Below are positions 54,405-63,839 of a stretch of DNA of 64,000 bases, in pieces; position 1 is the stretch's first letter; each line of letters opens with the position of its first letter. The DNA comes from Virgibacillus natechei (GTDB lineage Bacteria > Bacillota > Bacilli > Bacillales > Amphibacillaceae). Below the pieces are notes generated by a model. The model saw only the letters and a program-made list of their open reading frames with translations. It did not search any database and was not told the DNA's origin. The DNA lies in assembly GCF_026013645.1 (NCBI RefSeq), contig NZ_CP110224.1, forward strand, positions 1,550,001 through 1,614,000. Direction: 5' to 3'. The translations under genes were made by a program, and so were the position numbers.

Positions 54405-55361
54405 TTAATTATTAAAAGAGGATGTATCGTTTTCGGTATTTCGGTTTTCTTTTTCATCTTTAGCACTTCTTGTTGCAAGTAGAATAAAGTAGCTGAGCAT
54501 TGCAAAGAAACAGGATATAACGAATGCATGTAATAAAGCAATGCCTAAATTTAACAAGGTAAAGATAATCATTGCTCCAAAAAATACTTGTGAAAAAATT
54601 AGCCCTAATGAAATAATCCAACTCCAATACATTACCCTGTGATGCCGATAATTTTTCATCATTTTTACAAATAAGATGATTGTCCAGATGAATAGAATAG
54701 CTGCAGCTAAACGGTGCCCCATTTGTATCCATTGTTCAAGGCTATAATCAGCAAACGCTAGTGGTGCAGCATTAGAGCAGAAAGGCCAGTCTCCACAAAC
54801 TAAATTGGCTTCCGTGTGTCGTACTAATGCGCCAGTATAAACGACAAACATTGTAAATATCGTAATGGCATAAATTTCGAGACGATGCTTCTTTTGGATA
54901 AATAAAGATTTCGTATCAAATTTCTTGTCGATTTCAAATACGAGAAGCATGAGTAGAAATACGGATGCAAACGAAATTAGAGAAATACCAAAATGTGCAG
55001 CGAGAACAAAATCTGATTGACTCCACATTACTGCTGCGGCTCCGATTAAAGCCTGTAAAACCAAAAAGAATACAGATATAAATGCTAGAAATTTCACTTC
55101 CCGAACATGACCTATGTATTTCCATGCGAGAATAGCTAAAGCTAAGACAGTAAAGCCGACAATTCCTGTTACCAATCTGTGACTTAATTCAATTACGAGT
55201 TCAGGAGAAATGACTGTTGGTAAAAACTGTCCTTCACATAACGGCCAACTATCTCCACAGCCATCTTGAGAATCTGTTTTCGTAACAAGCGCTCCGCCCA
55301 TTAAGATAAATGCCATCCCAATGGTCGAAACAACTGATAACCATTTTAAAATTTTAATCAT
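54405..55361 (-). CDS. ctaA: Haem A synthase
   Basis: A 318-residue, eight-helix COX15/CtaA protein in two four-helix halves. The haem-ligand histidines are visible in ELSHR (about 61), LAAHFG (about 123), QMGHR (about 216) and LLHAF (about 278). Each half has a Cys pair: C35/C42 in DGCGDSWPLC and VCGDWPFC later. It oxidises haem O to haem A for the caa3 oxidase. It is divergent from ctaB, as in B. subtilis, with the usual ResD-controlled region between. Confidence 0.95.
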   Translation of the reverse strand: MIKILKWLSVVSTIGMAFILMGGALVTKTDSQDGCGDSWPLCEGQFLPTVISPELVIELSHRLVTGIVGFTVLALAILAWKYIGHVREVKFLAFISVFFLVLQALIGAAAVMWSQSDFVLAAHFGISLISFASVFLLMLLVFEIDKKFDTKSLFIQKKHRLEIYAITIFTMFVVYTGALVRHTEANLVCGDWPFCSNAAPLAFADYSLEQWIQMGHRLAAAILFIWTIILFVKMMKNYRHHRVMYWSWIISLGLIFSQVFFGAMIIFTLLNLGIALLHAFVISCFFAMLSYFILLATRSAKDEKENRNTENDTSSFNN

Positions 55362-55770
55362 AGTACAGCCTCACTTTATGATGTTTATGATGTTATTTTA
55401 TATACAATAGATTAATAATAATATCATACCTTCATAAAATGCAATAAAATACCTTCAAAAAATGACAAATGACACAGAATTGTTAAAGTATCACGTTTTA
55501 TTACTGTTTTAATAGTGAAAACTAAGAAAAACCTTGCATTATGATGTTTTGTTTGCTAGAAATAATGTAGGAGCATTTTCAGATGCTCTATGTTTATCTG
55601 TTGAGAGCATTTATGAAGAGACTATGTTATGTAATTAATTAGATTGTAAAGGAATTCCATGATACAATTGGAATTATGCTTAATATACATAATGTTGTAA
55701 TGTTTTCAACTAACCATGTATATCTGATATTATTATGCTTAACTGGCACAAATGGAAGGGGGGGTATGAG
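55362..55770. other. ctaA-ctaB divergent control region
   Basis: About 410 AT-rich bases. Short GAGCAT repeats, GAGCATTTTCAGATGCTC (55571-55588), form a small hairpin. The B. subtilis counterpart is bound by ResD and regulated by CtaA/CcpA; I cannot identify those sites by eye. Confidence 0.5.
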
Positions 55771-56709
55771 ATGAACAACGTGGAGACACCTTCTTCACAA
55801 TTAATTAACGAAGATGCTGTCTCAAAAGAACATAAAACTACATTACTCTCTGATTTAAAATCATTGGTGAAAATTGGTATTGTTAACTCTAATTTAATCA
55901 CAGCGTTTGCAGGTTTTTGGTTAGCGCTACACTTTACTAACGCTTCATTTCAGACGCATTGGGGCTTATTTTTGTTAACAATGGCTGGTAGCGCATTAGT
56001 TATCGCAGGAGGCTGTATGCTCAACAATTGGTATGACGTGGATATTGATCCTGCCATGTCAAGAACGAAGAATCGTCCTACGGTAACAGGGAGGTTTTCT
56101 CTTCCTACAGTTCTATGGTTAGGAATTGGAACTACTGCATTAGGTTTAATACTGTTGCTCTTAACGACAGTGGAAGCTGCTCTTATCGGTTTTTTTGGCT
56201 GGTTTGTGTATGTCGTATTATATACAATATGGTCGAAGAGAAGATACACACTTAATACTGTTGTTGGCAGTTTTTCTGGTGCTGTACCACCACTAATAGG
56301 CTGGGCTGCAGTCGATCCTAATTTCCATTTAGTTCCTTTGGTGTTGTTTTTAATTATGTTTATTTGGCAAACACCACATTTTCTTGCGTTAGCGATGAAA
56401 AAAACGAAAGAGTATAAGGCCGCAGGAATTCCGATGCTTCCTGCTGTGCATGGATTTGGATTTACAAAGAGACAAATCATTGTATACATTGCATGCTTAC
56501 TACCGTTACCGTTCTTTTTAGCACCTCTGGGGACAACGTTTCTTGTAATTGCTACATTACTTAACGTTGGTTGGCTAATTATAGGTATTAGAGGTTTTTT
56601 TGCAAAGAACGATCTGAAATGGGCAAATACGATTTTTGTTTATTCAATAAATTACTTAACAATACTTTTTCTAATGATGGTTGTTGTAACATTACCTATG
56701 TTTGGTTAG
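55771..56709 (+). CDS. ctaB: Protohaem IX farnesyltransferase (haem O synthase)
   Basis: A 312-residue prenyltransferase of nine helices. The Asp-rich allylic site is [20 protein letters not shown] (about 89-108); a second conserved segment is [16 protein letters not shown]. It makes haem O from haem B, the first step to haem A. ATG 55771 is preceded by GAAGGGGGGGG; the frame extends to ATG 55735, but without a site. First of the ctaBCDEFG genes. Confidence 0.95.
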   Translation: MNNVETPSSQLINEDAVSKEHKTTLLSDLKSLVKIGIVNSNLITAFAGFWLALHFTNASFQTHWGLFLLTMAGSALVIAGGCMLNNWYDVDIDPAMSRTKNRPTVTGRFSLPTVLWLGIGTTALGLILLLLTTVEAALIGFFGWFVYVVLYTIWSKRRYTLNTVVGSFSGAVPPLIGWAAVDPNFHLVPLVLFLIMFIWQTPHFLALAMKKTKEYKAAGIPMLPAVHGFGFTKRQIIVYIACLLPLPFFLAPLGTTFLVIATLLNVGWLIIGIRGFFAKNDLKWANTIFVYSINYLTILFLMMVVVTLPMFG

Positions 56710-56755
56710 TAAAAAGCTATAATAGATTAACAAGGAGAAAGAGAGGTATGAACAG

Positions 56756-57808
56756 ATGAAAGTTTGGATGGGAAAATCTAAAGCTATATTCTTGTTAAGT
56801 TCGTTGGCACTAATTTTAGCTGGTTGTGGTGAGGAAAATTTATCAGCATTAATTCCAAAGGGGTATGGTGCTGAGTCTTCAATGGATTTAATTATCCTTT
56901 CAACTATAATTATGTTATTTGTGTTTATAATTGTAATGCTTATCTATATAATTGTATTATCACGGTTCCGTGTGAAGAAAGGTCAAGAGGATTACATACC
57001 AAAACAGGTGGAAGGTAACAGTACACTGGAAACTGTTTGGACAATTATTCCAATCATCTTAGTAATCATACTTGCTGTACCAACCGTAACAGCAACATTT
57101 GATTTAGCAGACGAATCTGACAGAGAAGATGGTTTAGAAATTGAAGTTACTGCTAACCAATACTGGTGGCATTTTAACTATGAGGGTCAAGAGATACAAA
57201 CAAGTCAAGATATGTACATTCCAACAGGTGAAAGGGTACATTTAGACTTAATTTCTTCTGATGTTATTCATTCATTCTGGGTACCGGCACTTGCAGGGAA
57301 AATGGATACTAACCCAGAAAACGTAAATACCATGTTTCTGGAAACGGAGGAAGAAGGAGTCTATTATGGCAAATGTGCTGAACTATGTGGACCTTCCCAT
57401 TCATTAATGGACTTTAAAGTTATTGCTGTAAGCCCTGAAGAATTTGAACAGTGGGTTGAAGACATGCAAAATGTAGATCCTGAAGAAGAACCACAAGATG
57501 CTGTAGCACAAGATGGTAAGGCTGCATTTGAAGAAAATAACTGTATGGGCTGTCATGCTATTGGATCTTCCCCATCTCAAGTCGGGCCAAATTTAACTGG
57601 TTATGGTGATCGTACGACCGTTGCTGGTATTCTGGAGCCAACAAAAGAAAATTTAGTTGAATGGCTTATAGATCCTGAGTCCATTAAACCAGGAAATGAA
57701 ATGACAGGTAATTATCCTGAACTTTCTGATGAAGATGCAAATGATATTGCAGAATATTTAATGCAATTAGAGGCTTCTGAAGTAACACCAGAAAGTGTAG
57801 AGAATTAA
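56756..57808 (+). CDS. ctaC: Cytochrome c oxidase subunit II (caa3 type) with fused cytochrome c
   Basis: A 350-residue lipoprotein subunit: signal peptide with lipobox LILAGC, two helices (about 45-65 and 92-112), the Cu-A cupredoxin domain with CAELCGPSHSLMDF (about 208-221; Cys, His and Met ligands), and a C-terminal cytochrome c domain with CMGCH (about 262-266). It accepts electrons from cytochrome c. The ribosome site GAGAGG is about 8 bases upstream. Sco-type copper delivery is supplied by the gene at 19460. Confidence 0.96.
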   Translation: MKVWMGKSKAIFLLSSLALILAGCGEENLSALIPKGYGAESSMDLIILSTIIMLFVFIIVMLIYIIVLSRFRVKKGQEDYIPKQVEGNSTLETVWTIIPIILVIILAVPTVTATFDLADESDREDGLEIEVTANQYWWHFNYEGQEIQTSQDMYIPTGERVHLDLISSDVIHSFWVPALAGKMDTNPENVNTMFLETEEEGVYYGKCAELCGPSHSLMDFKVIAVSPEEFEQWVEDMQNVDPEEEPQDAVAQDGKAAFEENNCMGCHAIGSSPSQVGPNLTGYGDRTTVAGILEPTKENLVEWLIDPESIKPGNEMTGNYPELSDEDANDIAEYLMQLEASEVTPESVEN

Positions 57809-57859
57809 CATATAATATAAAATTATGGACTGGAAGATGAAAAAAGGGAGGTTTAAGTA

Positions 57860-59707
57860 TTGAGTATAACAGCTCAAAAGAGAGGCTTTGGCGCTGTGCT
57901 ATGGGATTATTTGACCACTGTAGACCATAAAAAAATTGGTATTTTGTATTTAATAGGTGGCGGATTCTTTTTCCTGCTCGGCGGCTTAGAAGCTGTAATT
58001 ATACGTATTCAATTGTTAGTACCAGAGAATGATTTCATCAGTGCAGGATTGTACAATGAAATGTTTACGATGCATGGTACTACGATGATTTTTCTGGCAG
58101 CAATGCCATTATTACTTGGTTTAATGAATGCGATTATGCCGTTACAAATCGGTGCGCGTGACGTTGCATTTCCATTTCTAAATTCACTAGGCTTTTGGTT
58201 ATTTATGTTTGGTGGAATTGTGTTAAACCTCAGTTGGTTTTTAGGTGGCGCTCCTGATGCTGGTTGGACATCGTATGCTCCATTATCACTTCAATCGCCA
58301 GGTCATGGTGTTGACTTTTACGTAATGGGACTACAACTCTCAGGTGCGGGTACACTAATTGGTGGTATTAACTTTTTGGTTACGATCGTTACGATGCGTG
58401 CACCTGGTATGACATATATGCGTATGCCATTATTCTCATGGACTACTTTCATCTCAAGTGTTTTAATTCTATTTGCCTTTCCAGCATTAACTGTCGCTTT
58501 GTTCTTGTTAATGTTTGACCGTATGTTTGGTTCGGCATTTTTTGATGTAGCATTGGGTGGAAATACGGTTATATGGCAGCATCTATTTTGGATATTTGGT
58601 CATCCAGAGGTTTATATTTTGATATTACCGGCCTTTGGTATATTTAGTGAAATATTCGCTACGTTTTCAAAGAAAAGATTATTTGGTTATACCGCAATGG
58701 TATTTGCAACGATTTTGATTGCATTCCTAGGGTTTATGGTATGGGCTCACCATATGTTTACAGTTGGACTCGGGCCAGTGGCGAACTCTATATTTGCGAT
58801 TGCGACAATGGCAATTGCAGTGCCAACAGGTATTAAAATCTTTAACTGGTTGGCAACAATGTGGGGGGGACGCATTACAATTAACTCCGCTATGCTTTGG
58901 GCATTGGCTTTTATACCATCGTTCACTATCGGAGGTATGACAGGTGTTATGCTTGGTGCTTCTGTAGCAGATTACCAATACCATGACACATACTTTGTTG
59001 TTGCGCACTTCCACTACGTAATTGTAGGTGGAACAGTATTTGGGATTTTTGCTGCACTGCACTACTGGTGGCCAAAAATGTTCGGTAGAATCTTACATGA
59101 AGGCATGGGTAAAATTTCCTTTTGGACATTCTTTATTGGGTTCCATCTGACATTCTTTATCCAACATTTCCTTGGCTTAATGGGTATGCCACGACGTTAT
59201 TGGGTCTTCTTTGGAGATCAAGGCTTGGATACCGGTAACTTAATCAGTTCGATTGGTGCGGTATTTATGACTATTGGTGTAATAGTGTTCTTGATTAACA
59301 TCATTTACACTGCTAAATTAGATCAAGCACCTGCTGATCCTTGGGATGGTCGTAGTCTCGAATGGACAACGGCATCACCGCCTGTTTACTATAATTTTAA
59401 ACAGTTACCACTAGTTCGTGGTCTGGATCCATTATGGATTGAAAAAATGGAAGGAAAAGGTAAGCTGACACCAGCAGAGCCAGTAGATGAGATCCATATG
59501 CCAAACTCTACATTCGTACCGTTTATCATGTCATTTGGCTTCTCTGTTGCTAGTATCGGATTTATTTATCAAGTGGATCACAGTGCGTGGTTAATTGCCG
59601 TTTATGTTGGTATGGGTATTGCACTCGGTTCCATGTTGTATCGATCATTGAAAGATGATCATGGTTATCATATTACGAAAGAAGAACTAGAAAGGGAGGC
59701 TGACTAA
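57860..59707 (+). CDS. ctaD: Cytochrome c oxidase subunit I
   Basis: A 615-residue, 14-helix catalytic subunit: TMHGTTMIFLAAMP with haem a His, WIFGHPEVYILILPAFG with Cu-B His and the cross-linked Tyr, and the pair HDTYFVVAHFHYV (haem a3 and haem a His). It carries out oxygen reduction and proton pumping. TTG start at 57860, 8 bases behind GGGAGG. ctaE starts one base after its stop. Confidence 0.97.
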   Translation: MSITAQKRGFGAVLWDYLTTVDHKKIGILYLIGGGFFFLLGGLEAVIIRIQLLVPENDFISAGLYNEMFTMHGTTMIFLAAMPLLLGLMNAIMPLQIGARDVAFPFLNSLGFWLFMFGGIVLNLSWFLGGAPDAGWTSYAPLSLQSPGHGVDFYVMGLQLSGAGTLIGGINFLVTIVTMRAPGMTYMRMPLFSWTTFISSVLILFAFPALTVALFLLMFDRMFGSAFFDVALGGNTVIWQHLFWIFGHPEVYILILPAFGIFSEIFATFSKKRLFGYTAMVFATILIAFLGFMVWAHHMFTVGLGPVANSIFAIATMAIAVPTGIKIFNWLATMWGGRITINSAMLWALAFIPSFTIGGMTGVMLGASVADYQYHDTYFVVAHFHYVIVGGTVFGIFAALHYWWPKMFGRILHEGMGKISFWTFFIGFHLTFFIQHFLGLMGMPRRYWVFFGDQGLDTGNLISSIGAVFMTIGVIVFLINIIYTAKLDQAPADPWDGRSLEWTTASPPVYYNFKQLPLVRGLDPLWIEKMEGKGKLTPAEPVDEIHMPNSTFVPFIMSFGFSVASIGFIYQVDHSAWLIAVYVGMGIALGSMLYRSLKDDHGYHITKEELEREAD

Positions 59708-59708
59708 A

Positions 59709-60329
59709 ATGAGTCACGATCATTCCTTAAATCCTGAAACAATGCCAGAAGAACCAGAAAAAGCCACCCATGAGGGTAAAAATAAATTTTTGGGCCTCTG
59801 GTTCTTCCTTGGCGGTGAAACTGTTCTTTTTGCATGTTTATTTGGAACCTATTTAGCTTTGAGAAATTCAACAGCAGATGGACCAGCTTCTACTGATATA
59901 TTTGGCATGGGACTCGTTTTTGCAATGACTCTATTGCTCCTTACAAGTTCCTTAACTAGTGTGTATGCCATGCATCATATGAAAAATAATGATTTTAAAA
60001 GGATGCAATTATGGTTAGGAATAACTGCACTTCTAGGTATAGCCTTTCTTACTTTAGAGATCTATGAGTTTGCGCATTATATTATTGATTACGAATTCAC
60101 GCTGCGTTCATCAGCTTTTGGATCTGCATTTTATACCTTAGTTGGGTTCCACGGTGGCCACGTTGCATTTGGCTTGGCATGGCTTATTGCATTGATGGTT
60201 CGTAACGCTAAAAGAGGTTTGAATTTATATAATGCCCCTAAATTTTATACATTTAGTTTATATTGGCATTTTATTGATGTTGTATGGGTGTTTATCTTTA
60301 CTGTTGTATACTTAATGGGGATGGTGTAA
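59709..60329 (+). CDS. ctaE: Cytochrome c oxidase subunit III
   Basis: A 206-residue, five-helix subunit III with FFLGGETVLFACLFGTY (about 32-48), LEIYEFAHYI and GFHGGHVAFGLAW, and YWHFIDVVWVFIF near the end. It is required for stable oxidase assembly. The ribosome site lies in the end of ctaD (AAAGGGAGG). Confidence 0.96.
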   Translation: MSHDHSLNPETMPEEPEKATHEGKNKFLGLWFFLGGETVLFACLFGTYLALRNSTADGPASTDIFGMGLVFAMTLLLLTSSLTSVYAMHHMKNNDFKRMQLWLGITALLGIAFLTLEIYEFAHYIIDYEFTLRSSAFGSAFYTLVGFHGGHVAFGLAWLIALMVRNAKRGLNLYNAPKFYTFSLYWHFIDVVWVFIFTVVYLMGMV

Positions 60330-60332
60330 TTT

Positions 60333-60650
60333 ATGACAGAGAATATTGATAAAGTGAATTCATTCCAGAAGAGAAAAAGAAAAGAAGAAATGAAAAAGCA
60401 ATTAATTTCTTTTGCATTGATGATTGGCTTTACAGTGATTTCCTTTTCACTTGTTGCAACTGGATTAATGGACAATATGTTCATAATCCCTGTACTTCTA
60501 ATTTTAGCCATAATTCAAGTTGCTTTTCAATTCTATTTCTTCATGCATATGAAAGATAAAGACCATGAAATGCCGGCTCTAATGATTTACGGTGGCCTAT
60601 GGGTAGCAATATTGGTTTTTATAGCCTTGGGAGTAATTTCATGGTGGTAA
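60333..60650 (+). CDS. ctaF: Cytochrome c oxidase subunit IVB
   Basis: A 105-residue subunit with a charged N-terminus (residues 1-22, lysine-rich) and three helices (about 25-43, 48-70, 80-102). FQFYFFMHMKDKDHE is the family word of CtaF/QoxD-type subunits. It starts three bases after ctaE and ends at a terminator, closing the ctaBCDEF run. Confidence 0.93.
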   Translation: MTENIDKVNSFQKRKRKEEMKKQLISFALMIGFTVISFSLVATGLMDNMFIIPVLLILAIIQVAFQFYFFMHMKDKDHEMPALMIYGGLWVAILVFIALGVISWW

Positions 60651-60660
60651 AATGTGATTA

Positions 60661-60687
60661 GATCGGGAATTTATCCCGGTCTTTTTT
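60661..60687 (+). terminator. Terminator of the ctaBCDEF operon
   Basis: GATCGGGA pairs with TCCCGGTC (one G-T pair), followed by TTTTTT. Confidence 0.75.
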
Positions 60688-60701
60688 CTTCAGCAGATAA
60701 A

Positions 60702-60780
60702 TAAGTATAAAATACTTTCTTACTGCATAAGTGCAACTAAGCTTGTCATCCAAAAGCTTGGTGACAACCAAGTTTTCTAA
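60702..60780 (+). repeat. Dispersed intergenic repeat, family C copy 3
   Basis: ACTTTCTTACTGCATAAGTG, then CAACTAAGCTTGTCATCC and GGTGACAACCAAGTTTTCTA. It is almost identical in layout to the minus-strand copy at 14882. Confidence 0.75.
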
Positions 60781-60855
60781 AAATATTTTTGATAAAATTG
60801 TCACATTATACATATGTACGAAATAAAATTTACGTTATAATAGATGAAGGAAAGC

Positions 60856-60927
60856 TAGGCAATTACCCTTTTCGCCAAGCTTTGTGGCGAAACCTTTAAT
60901 TGCACTTACGAAGCACAGGAAAGTAAT
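60856..60927 (-). repeat. Dispersed intergenic repeat, family C copy 4 (inverted)
   Basis: Read on the minus strand: ACTTTCCTGTGCTTCGTAAG, GTGCAATTAAAGG and the stem TTCGCCA/TGGCGAA. It faces copy 3 across 75 bases. The stem bases differ from copies 1 and 3 but remain complementary. Confidence 0.65.
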
Positions 60928-60956
60928 ATATTAATGTTTTTTAAGGATGGATAAGT

Positions 60957-61853
60957 ATGTGGTTAGAACTACAAATATTTGGATTCCGAGCATTGTGGAG
61001 CCCTTACTTCTTGGCATATGTTTTGATTTTAGCTTTGTTGTATTTTCTAATAACCGGTCGGTACCGTCATAAATTTGGTGGGAAAGAAAGGCCTAGTAAA
61101 AGTCAACAAATATTTTTTTACTTGGGTTTATTTTTACTATATGCCGTAAAAGGTGCTCCAATTGACTTGCTTTCGCATATTACATTAACAGCACATATGA
61201 TTCAGATGGCTATCTATTATCTCGTATTTCCTATTTTAATTATAAAGGGGATACCAGGATGGCTATGGGAGAAAGTTGTTTATGCGCCAGTGATAAAACC
61301 AATATTTCGTGTATTGACGAAACCACTTGTATCACTACTGTTGTTTAATGCGCTTTTCTCTTTATATCATATTCCGGCTGTATTTGATTTTTCGAAATCG
61401 TCAATCGTTGCACATTCATCAACGTCAATTATTATTTTAATTGCTGCTTTTATTGTATGGTGGCCAATCCTATCACCACTTAAAGAATTTGATACATTGA
61501 GCCCTCCTGTAAAGATTGGTTATATCTTTGCTAATGGTGTTTTAATTACACCTGCTTGTGCGCTAATTATATTTGCGGATTATCCTTTGTTTGCAGCATA
61601 CACCCAAGAGGGTGCGTGGATGCAAGCCTTGGCTCTATGTGTACCTGGGGATGTACTAGAGGGTCTAGTAATTCCACTTTCAGGACCGGAAATGTTTACG
61701 TCATTAAGTACGATGGAGGACCAGCAATTAGGTGGAATTATTATGAAAACCATGCAAGAAATTACGTATGGAATTCTGCTTGGTAGTGTGTTCTTTAAAT
61801 GGTTTAATAAAAATAGTCTCAAAATTGACCCTGCTCCTGCAGAAGTAAATTGA
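60957..61853 (+). CDS. ctaG: Cytochrome c oxidase assembly protein CtaG (caa3_CtaG)
   Basis: A 298-residue protein with seven or more helices. It opens MWLELQIFGFRALWSPYF and has the conserved HITLTAHMIQMAIYY and LFSLYHIPAVFD words of the caa3_CtaG family. It is needed to make an active caa3 oxidase, probably by delivering copper to subunit I. AAGGATGG lies before ATG 60957. A terminator and two repeats separate it from ctaF, so it likely has its own promoter. Confidence 0.93.
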   Translation: MWLELQIFGFRALWSPYFLAYVLILALLYFLITGRYRHKFGGKERPSKSQQIFFYLGLFLLYAVKGAPIDLLSHITLTAHMIQMAIYYLVFPILIIKGIPGWLWEKVVYAPVIKPIFRVLTKPLVSLLLFNALFSLYHIPAVFDFSKSSIVAHSSTSIIILIAAFIVWWPILSPLKEFDTLSPPVKIGYIFANGVLITPACALIIFADYPLFAAYTQEGAWMQALALCVPGDVLEGLVIPLSGPEMFTSLSTMEDQQLGGIIMKTMQEITYGILLGSVFFKWFNKNSLKIDPAPAEVN

Positions 61854-61927
61854 GAATGAATGATGGATAACATGAACCACATGTAGTTGGCTCCAGTATT
61901 TAATTATTAGAAAGGACCCGTGTATAC

Positions 61928-62383
61928 ATGCCTTTTTTACCAACAATAAGTACCATTTTTATTTTATTAAGTGCTGTTTTAGTAGCTTTTGGCTGGAGGT
62001 TTATTAGCAAGGGGAATATTAAAGCACATAGAAAAGCTATGATAGCAGCAGCTATTAGTGCGATTCTGTTTTTTATTATTTATATGTCTCGCACAATATT
62101 TGTAGGGAATACGAGTTTTGGTGGACCTCAAGAGTTAGAAATTTACTATACCATCTTCTTAATTTTCCATATTACACTAGCTACAATAGGTGCTGTGTTC
62201 GGCATTGTTTCACTAACATTAGCGTTTAAACGAAGCATTAGCAAACATAGAAAATTAGGACCATATACAAGTATTATTTGGTTTTTCAGTGCGATAACTG
62301 GATTGATCGTATACCTGTTATTGTATGTGTTTTTTGATGGTGGAGAGACAACAAGCCTGATTCGAGCTATATTTGGAACATAA
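61928..62383 (+). CDS. ctaM: DUF420 protein, CtaM/YozB-like oxidase biogenesis factor
   Basis: A 151-residue, four- to five-helix protein with FLPTISTIFILLSAVLVAFGW at the start, IKAHRKAMIAA (about 35-45), IFHITLATIG and KHRKLGPY with conserved histidines. CtaM/YozB (DUF420) is needed for haem A-containing oxidases in Staphylococcus and Bacillus. It lies 74 bases behind ctaG. AGAAAGGA precedes the ATG. Confidence 0.88.
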   Translation: MPFLPTISTIFILLSAVLVAFGWRFISKGNIKAHRKAMIAAAISAILFFIIYMSRTIFVGNTSFGGPQELEIYYTIFLIFHITLATIGAVFGIVSLTLAFKRSISKHRKLGPYTSIIWFFSAITGLIVYLLLYVFFDGGETTSLIRAIFGT

Positions 62384-62418
62384 AAAGAGGTGAGAGTTAA
62401 TTCTCTCACCTCTTTTTA
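62382..62418. terminator. Bidirectional terminator, ctaM and AI-2E permease
   Basis: AAAAAGAGGTGAGAG pairs with CTCTCACCTCTTTTT around a 6-base loop. Confidence 0.9.
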
Positions 62419-62419
62419 T

Positions 62420-63478
62420 CTAAATTTTTATCTTCCAATTTATAATTCCAGCTTCTTTTGCGGAATTAAATGCAATGACCAGCACTGGCCCAAGAATAAA
62501 ACCTATAAATCCGAGCAGTTGTAGTCCAAGAAACATGGCAATTAGTGTTGCCAGTGGTGATAATCCAATATGTTGTCCCATTACCTTTGGTTCCACTGTT
62601 CTCCTAATAGCAAGCAATACTACAGCTAATATGGCTAATTGCAATCCCATTGCAGTGTTGCCACTTAACAGCATGAATAATGCCCAGGGCCCTAAAATGG
62701 CAATTGATCCAATAATAGGGATAAAATCGATAATCCATATTATCAATGACATTATAATTGCTGTCTCCGGAGCGATAAGGTATAACCCCGCAAAACTAAC
62801 AGTAAGTATTATAAGACTTACAAGTAATTGTGCTTTAAAGAAGCCTAATAGAACACTTTTTAATCTTGCATTCATAAATGAAACTTTCTCTGCTGTTTCG
62901 TTTGTAAAGAAACTATATGTCTTAGATTTAAGTATTGGTAGTTCTAGCATAAATAAAAATAGAGCAATTAGGTAGACAATAAGGCTAATTAAATATTGCG
63001 GTACCTTTGCAAAAATTTGTGCTATATTATCCAATGTTATATGTTCTCTTGCTGCTTCATTCAATGTAGTTAAATTATCGTCAATCGTGCTCGTTATTTG
63101 TTCAGTAAACTCAGGGTGTAAGCCGCTTGAATATTGTTGTAGGTTTGTTTCCCAATTGTCATATATTTCGTTGATCTGATTAAAATAAGTGGGAACATTT
63201 TCTACAAAATTTACTACTTGTGTTGAAGCTTTTGTAACGATAAATGTACCAGCAACTCCAATTACTATTAGAAAAAGCATAAATACAATAATAACGGATA
63301 TCTTTCTGCTTATTTTTGTTTTTTGCTGGATTAACTTAATGAGTGGGTTAAGTATAAGAGCTGTAATTAACGCAAGAATTAATGGTACAGCAATAGGTAA
63401 TATAAAGATTATAATTAAAAAAAGTATGATAGATAAGAAAATTAGGGTCCATTGTCGTTTTGAAATTGAACGAAACAA
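62420..63478 (-). CDS. AI-2E/YtvI-family permease
   Basis: A 352-residue membrane protein with about eight helices. It has an N-terminal two-helix unit, a soluble stretch (about 90-155), then FLFMLELPILK, WIIDFIPIIGSIAILGPWA (about 237-255) and the final LLGFIGFILGPVLVIAF. That is the AI-2E transporter superfamily; YtvI, a sporulation permease, is one Bacillus member. The start is TTG 63478, 11 bases behind AGGAGGT. The substrate is unknown. Confidence 0.88.
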   Translation of the reverse strand: MFRSISKRQWTLIFLSIILFLIIIFILPIAVPLILALITALILNPLIKLIQQKTKISRKISVIIVFMLFLIVIGVAGTFIVTKASTQVVNFVENVPTYFNQINEIYDNWETNLQQYSSGLHPEFTEQITSTIDDNLTTLNEAAREHITLDNIAQIFAKVPQYLISLIVYLIALFLFMLELPILKSKTYSFFTNETAEKVSFMNARLKSVLLGFFKAQLLVSLIILTVSFAGLYLIAPETAIIMSLIIWIIDFIPIIGSIAILGPWALFMLLSGNTAMGLQLAILAVVLLAIRRTVEPKVMGQHIGLSPLATLIAMFLGLQLLGFIGFILGPVLVIAFNSAKEAGIINWKIKI

Positions 63479-63839
63479 GTTAACAGAATACCTCCTTTCT
63501 TGGTAGATAGGAAACCAACCTGGTTACGCTTCTCGGTAGCCGCCATCTACAATGAAAATGAGTTTAATTTCATACAAAGTATAAAACTTACCTATTTCCA
63601 TAAATACGAGCTTTGCAATTCGCTACAAACAATTACAAGTTTCCAAAATATACCATCGTTATTAAAAAATATTGCAGTTATTTAATATTTTACATATGGA
63701 CACAGTTATTACTTAAATTGATTAATTTGAAAAAAACCAACTACTCATTGAATCTTAAGGAGCAGCTGGTTAAACATTACCTAATATTATTTGTTCTGAA
63801 GTTAAAAGGTATAGGTCAATTATTATATGGCTACATTTT
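63479..63839. other. Gene-free region
   Basis: About 360 AT-rich bases between two minus-strand genes. Besides the hairpin at 63735-63771 nothing stands out; open frames here have no ribosome site. Confidence 0.5.
63735..63771 (-). terminator. Terminator of the YugN-like gene
   Basis: On the minus strand AACCAGCTGCTC pairs with GAGTAGTTGGTT (G-T pairs), followed by TTTTTTC. Confidence 0.7.
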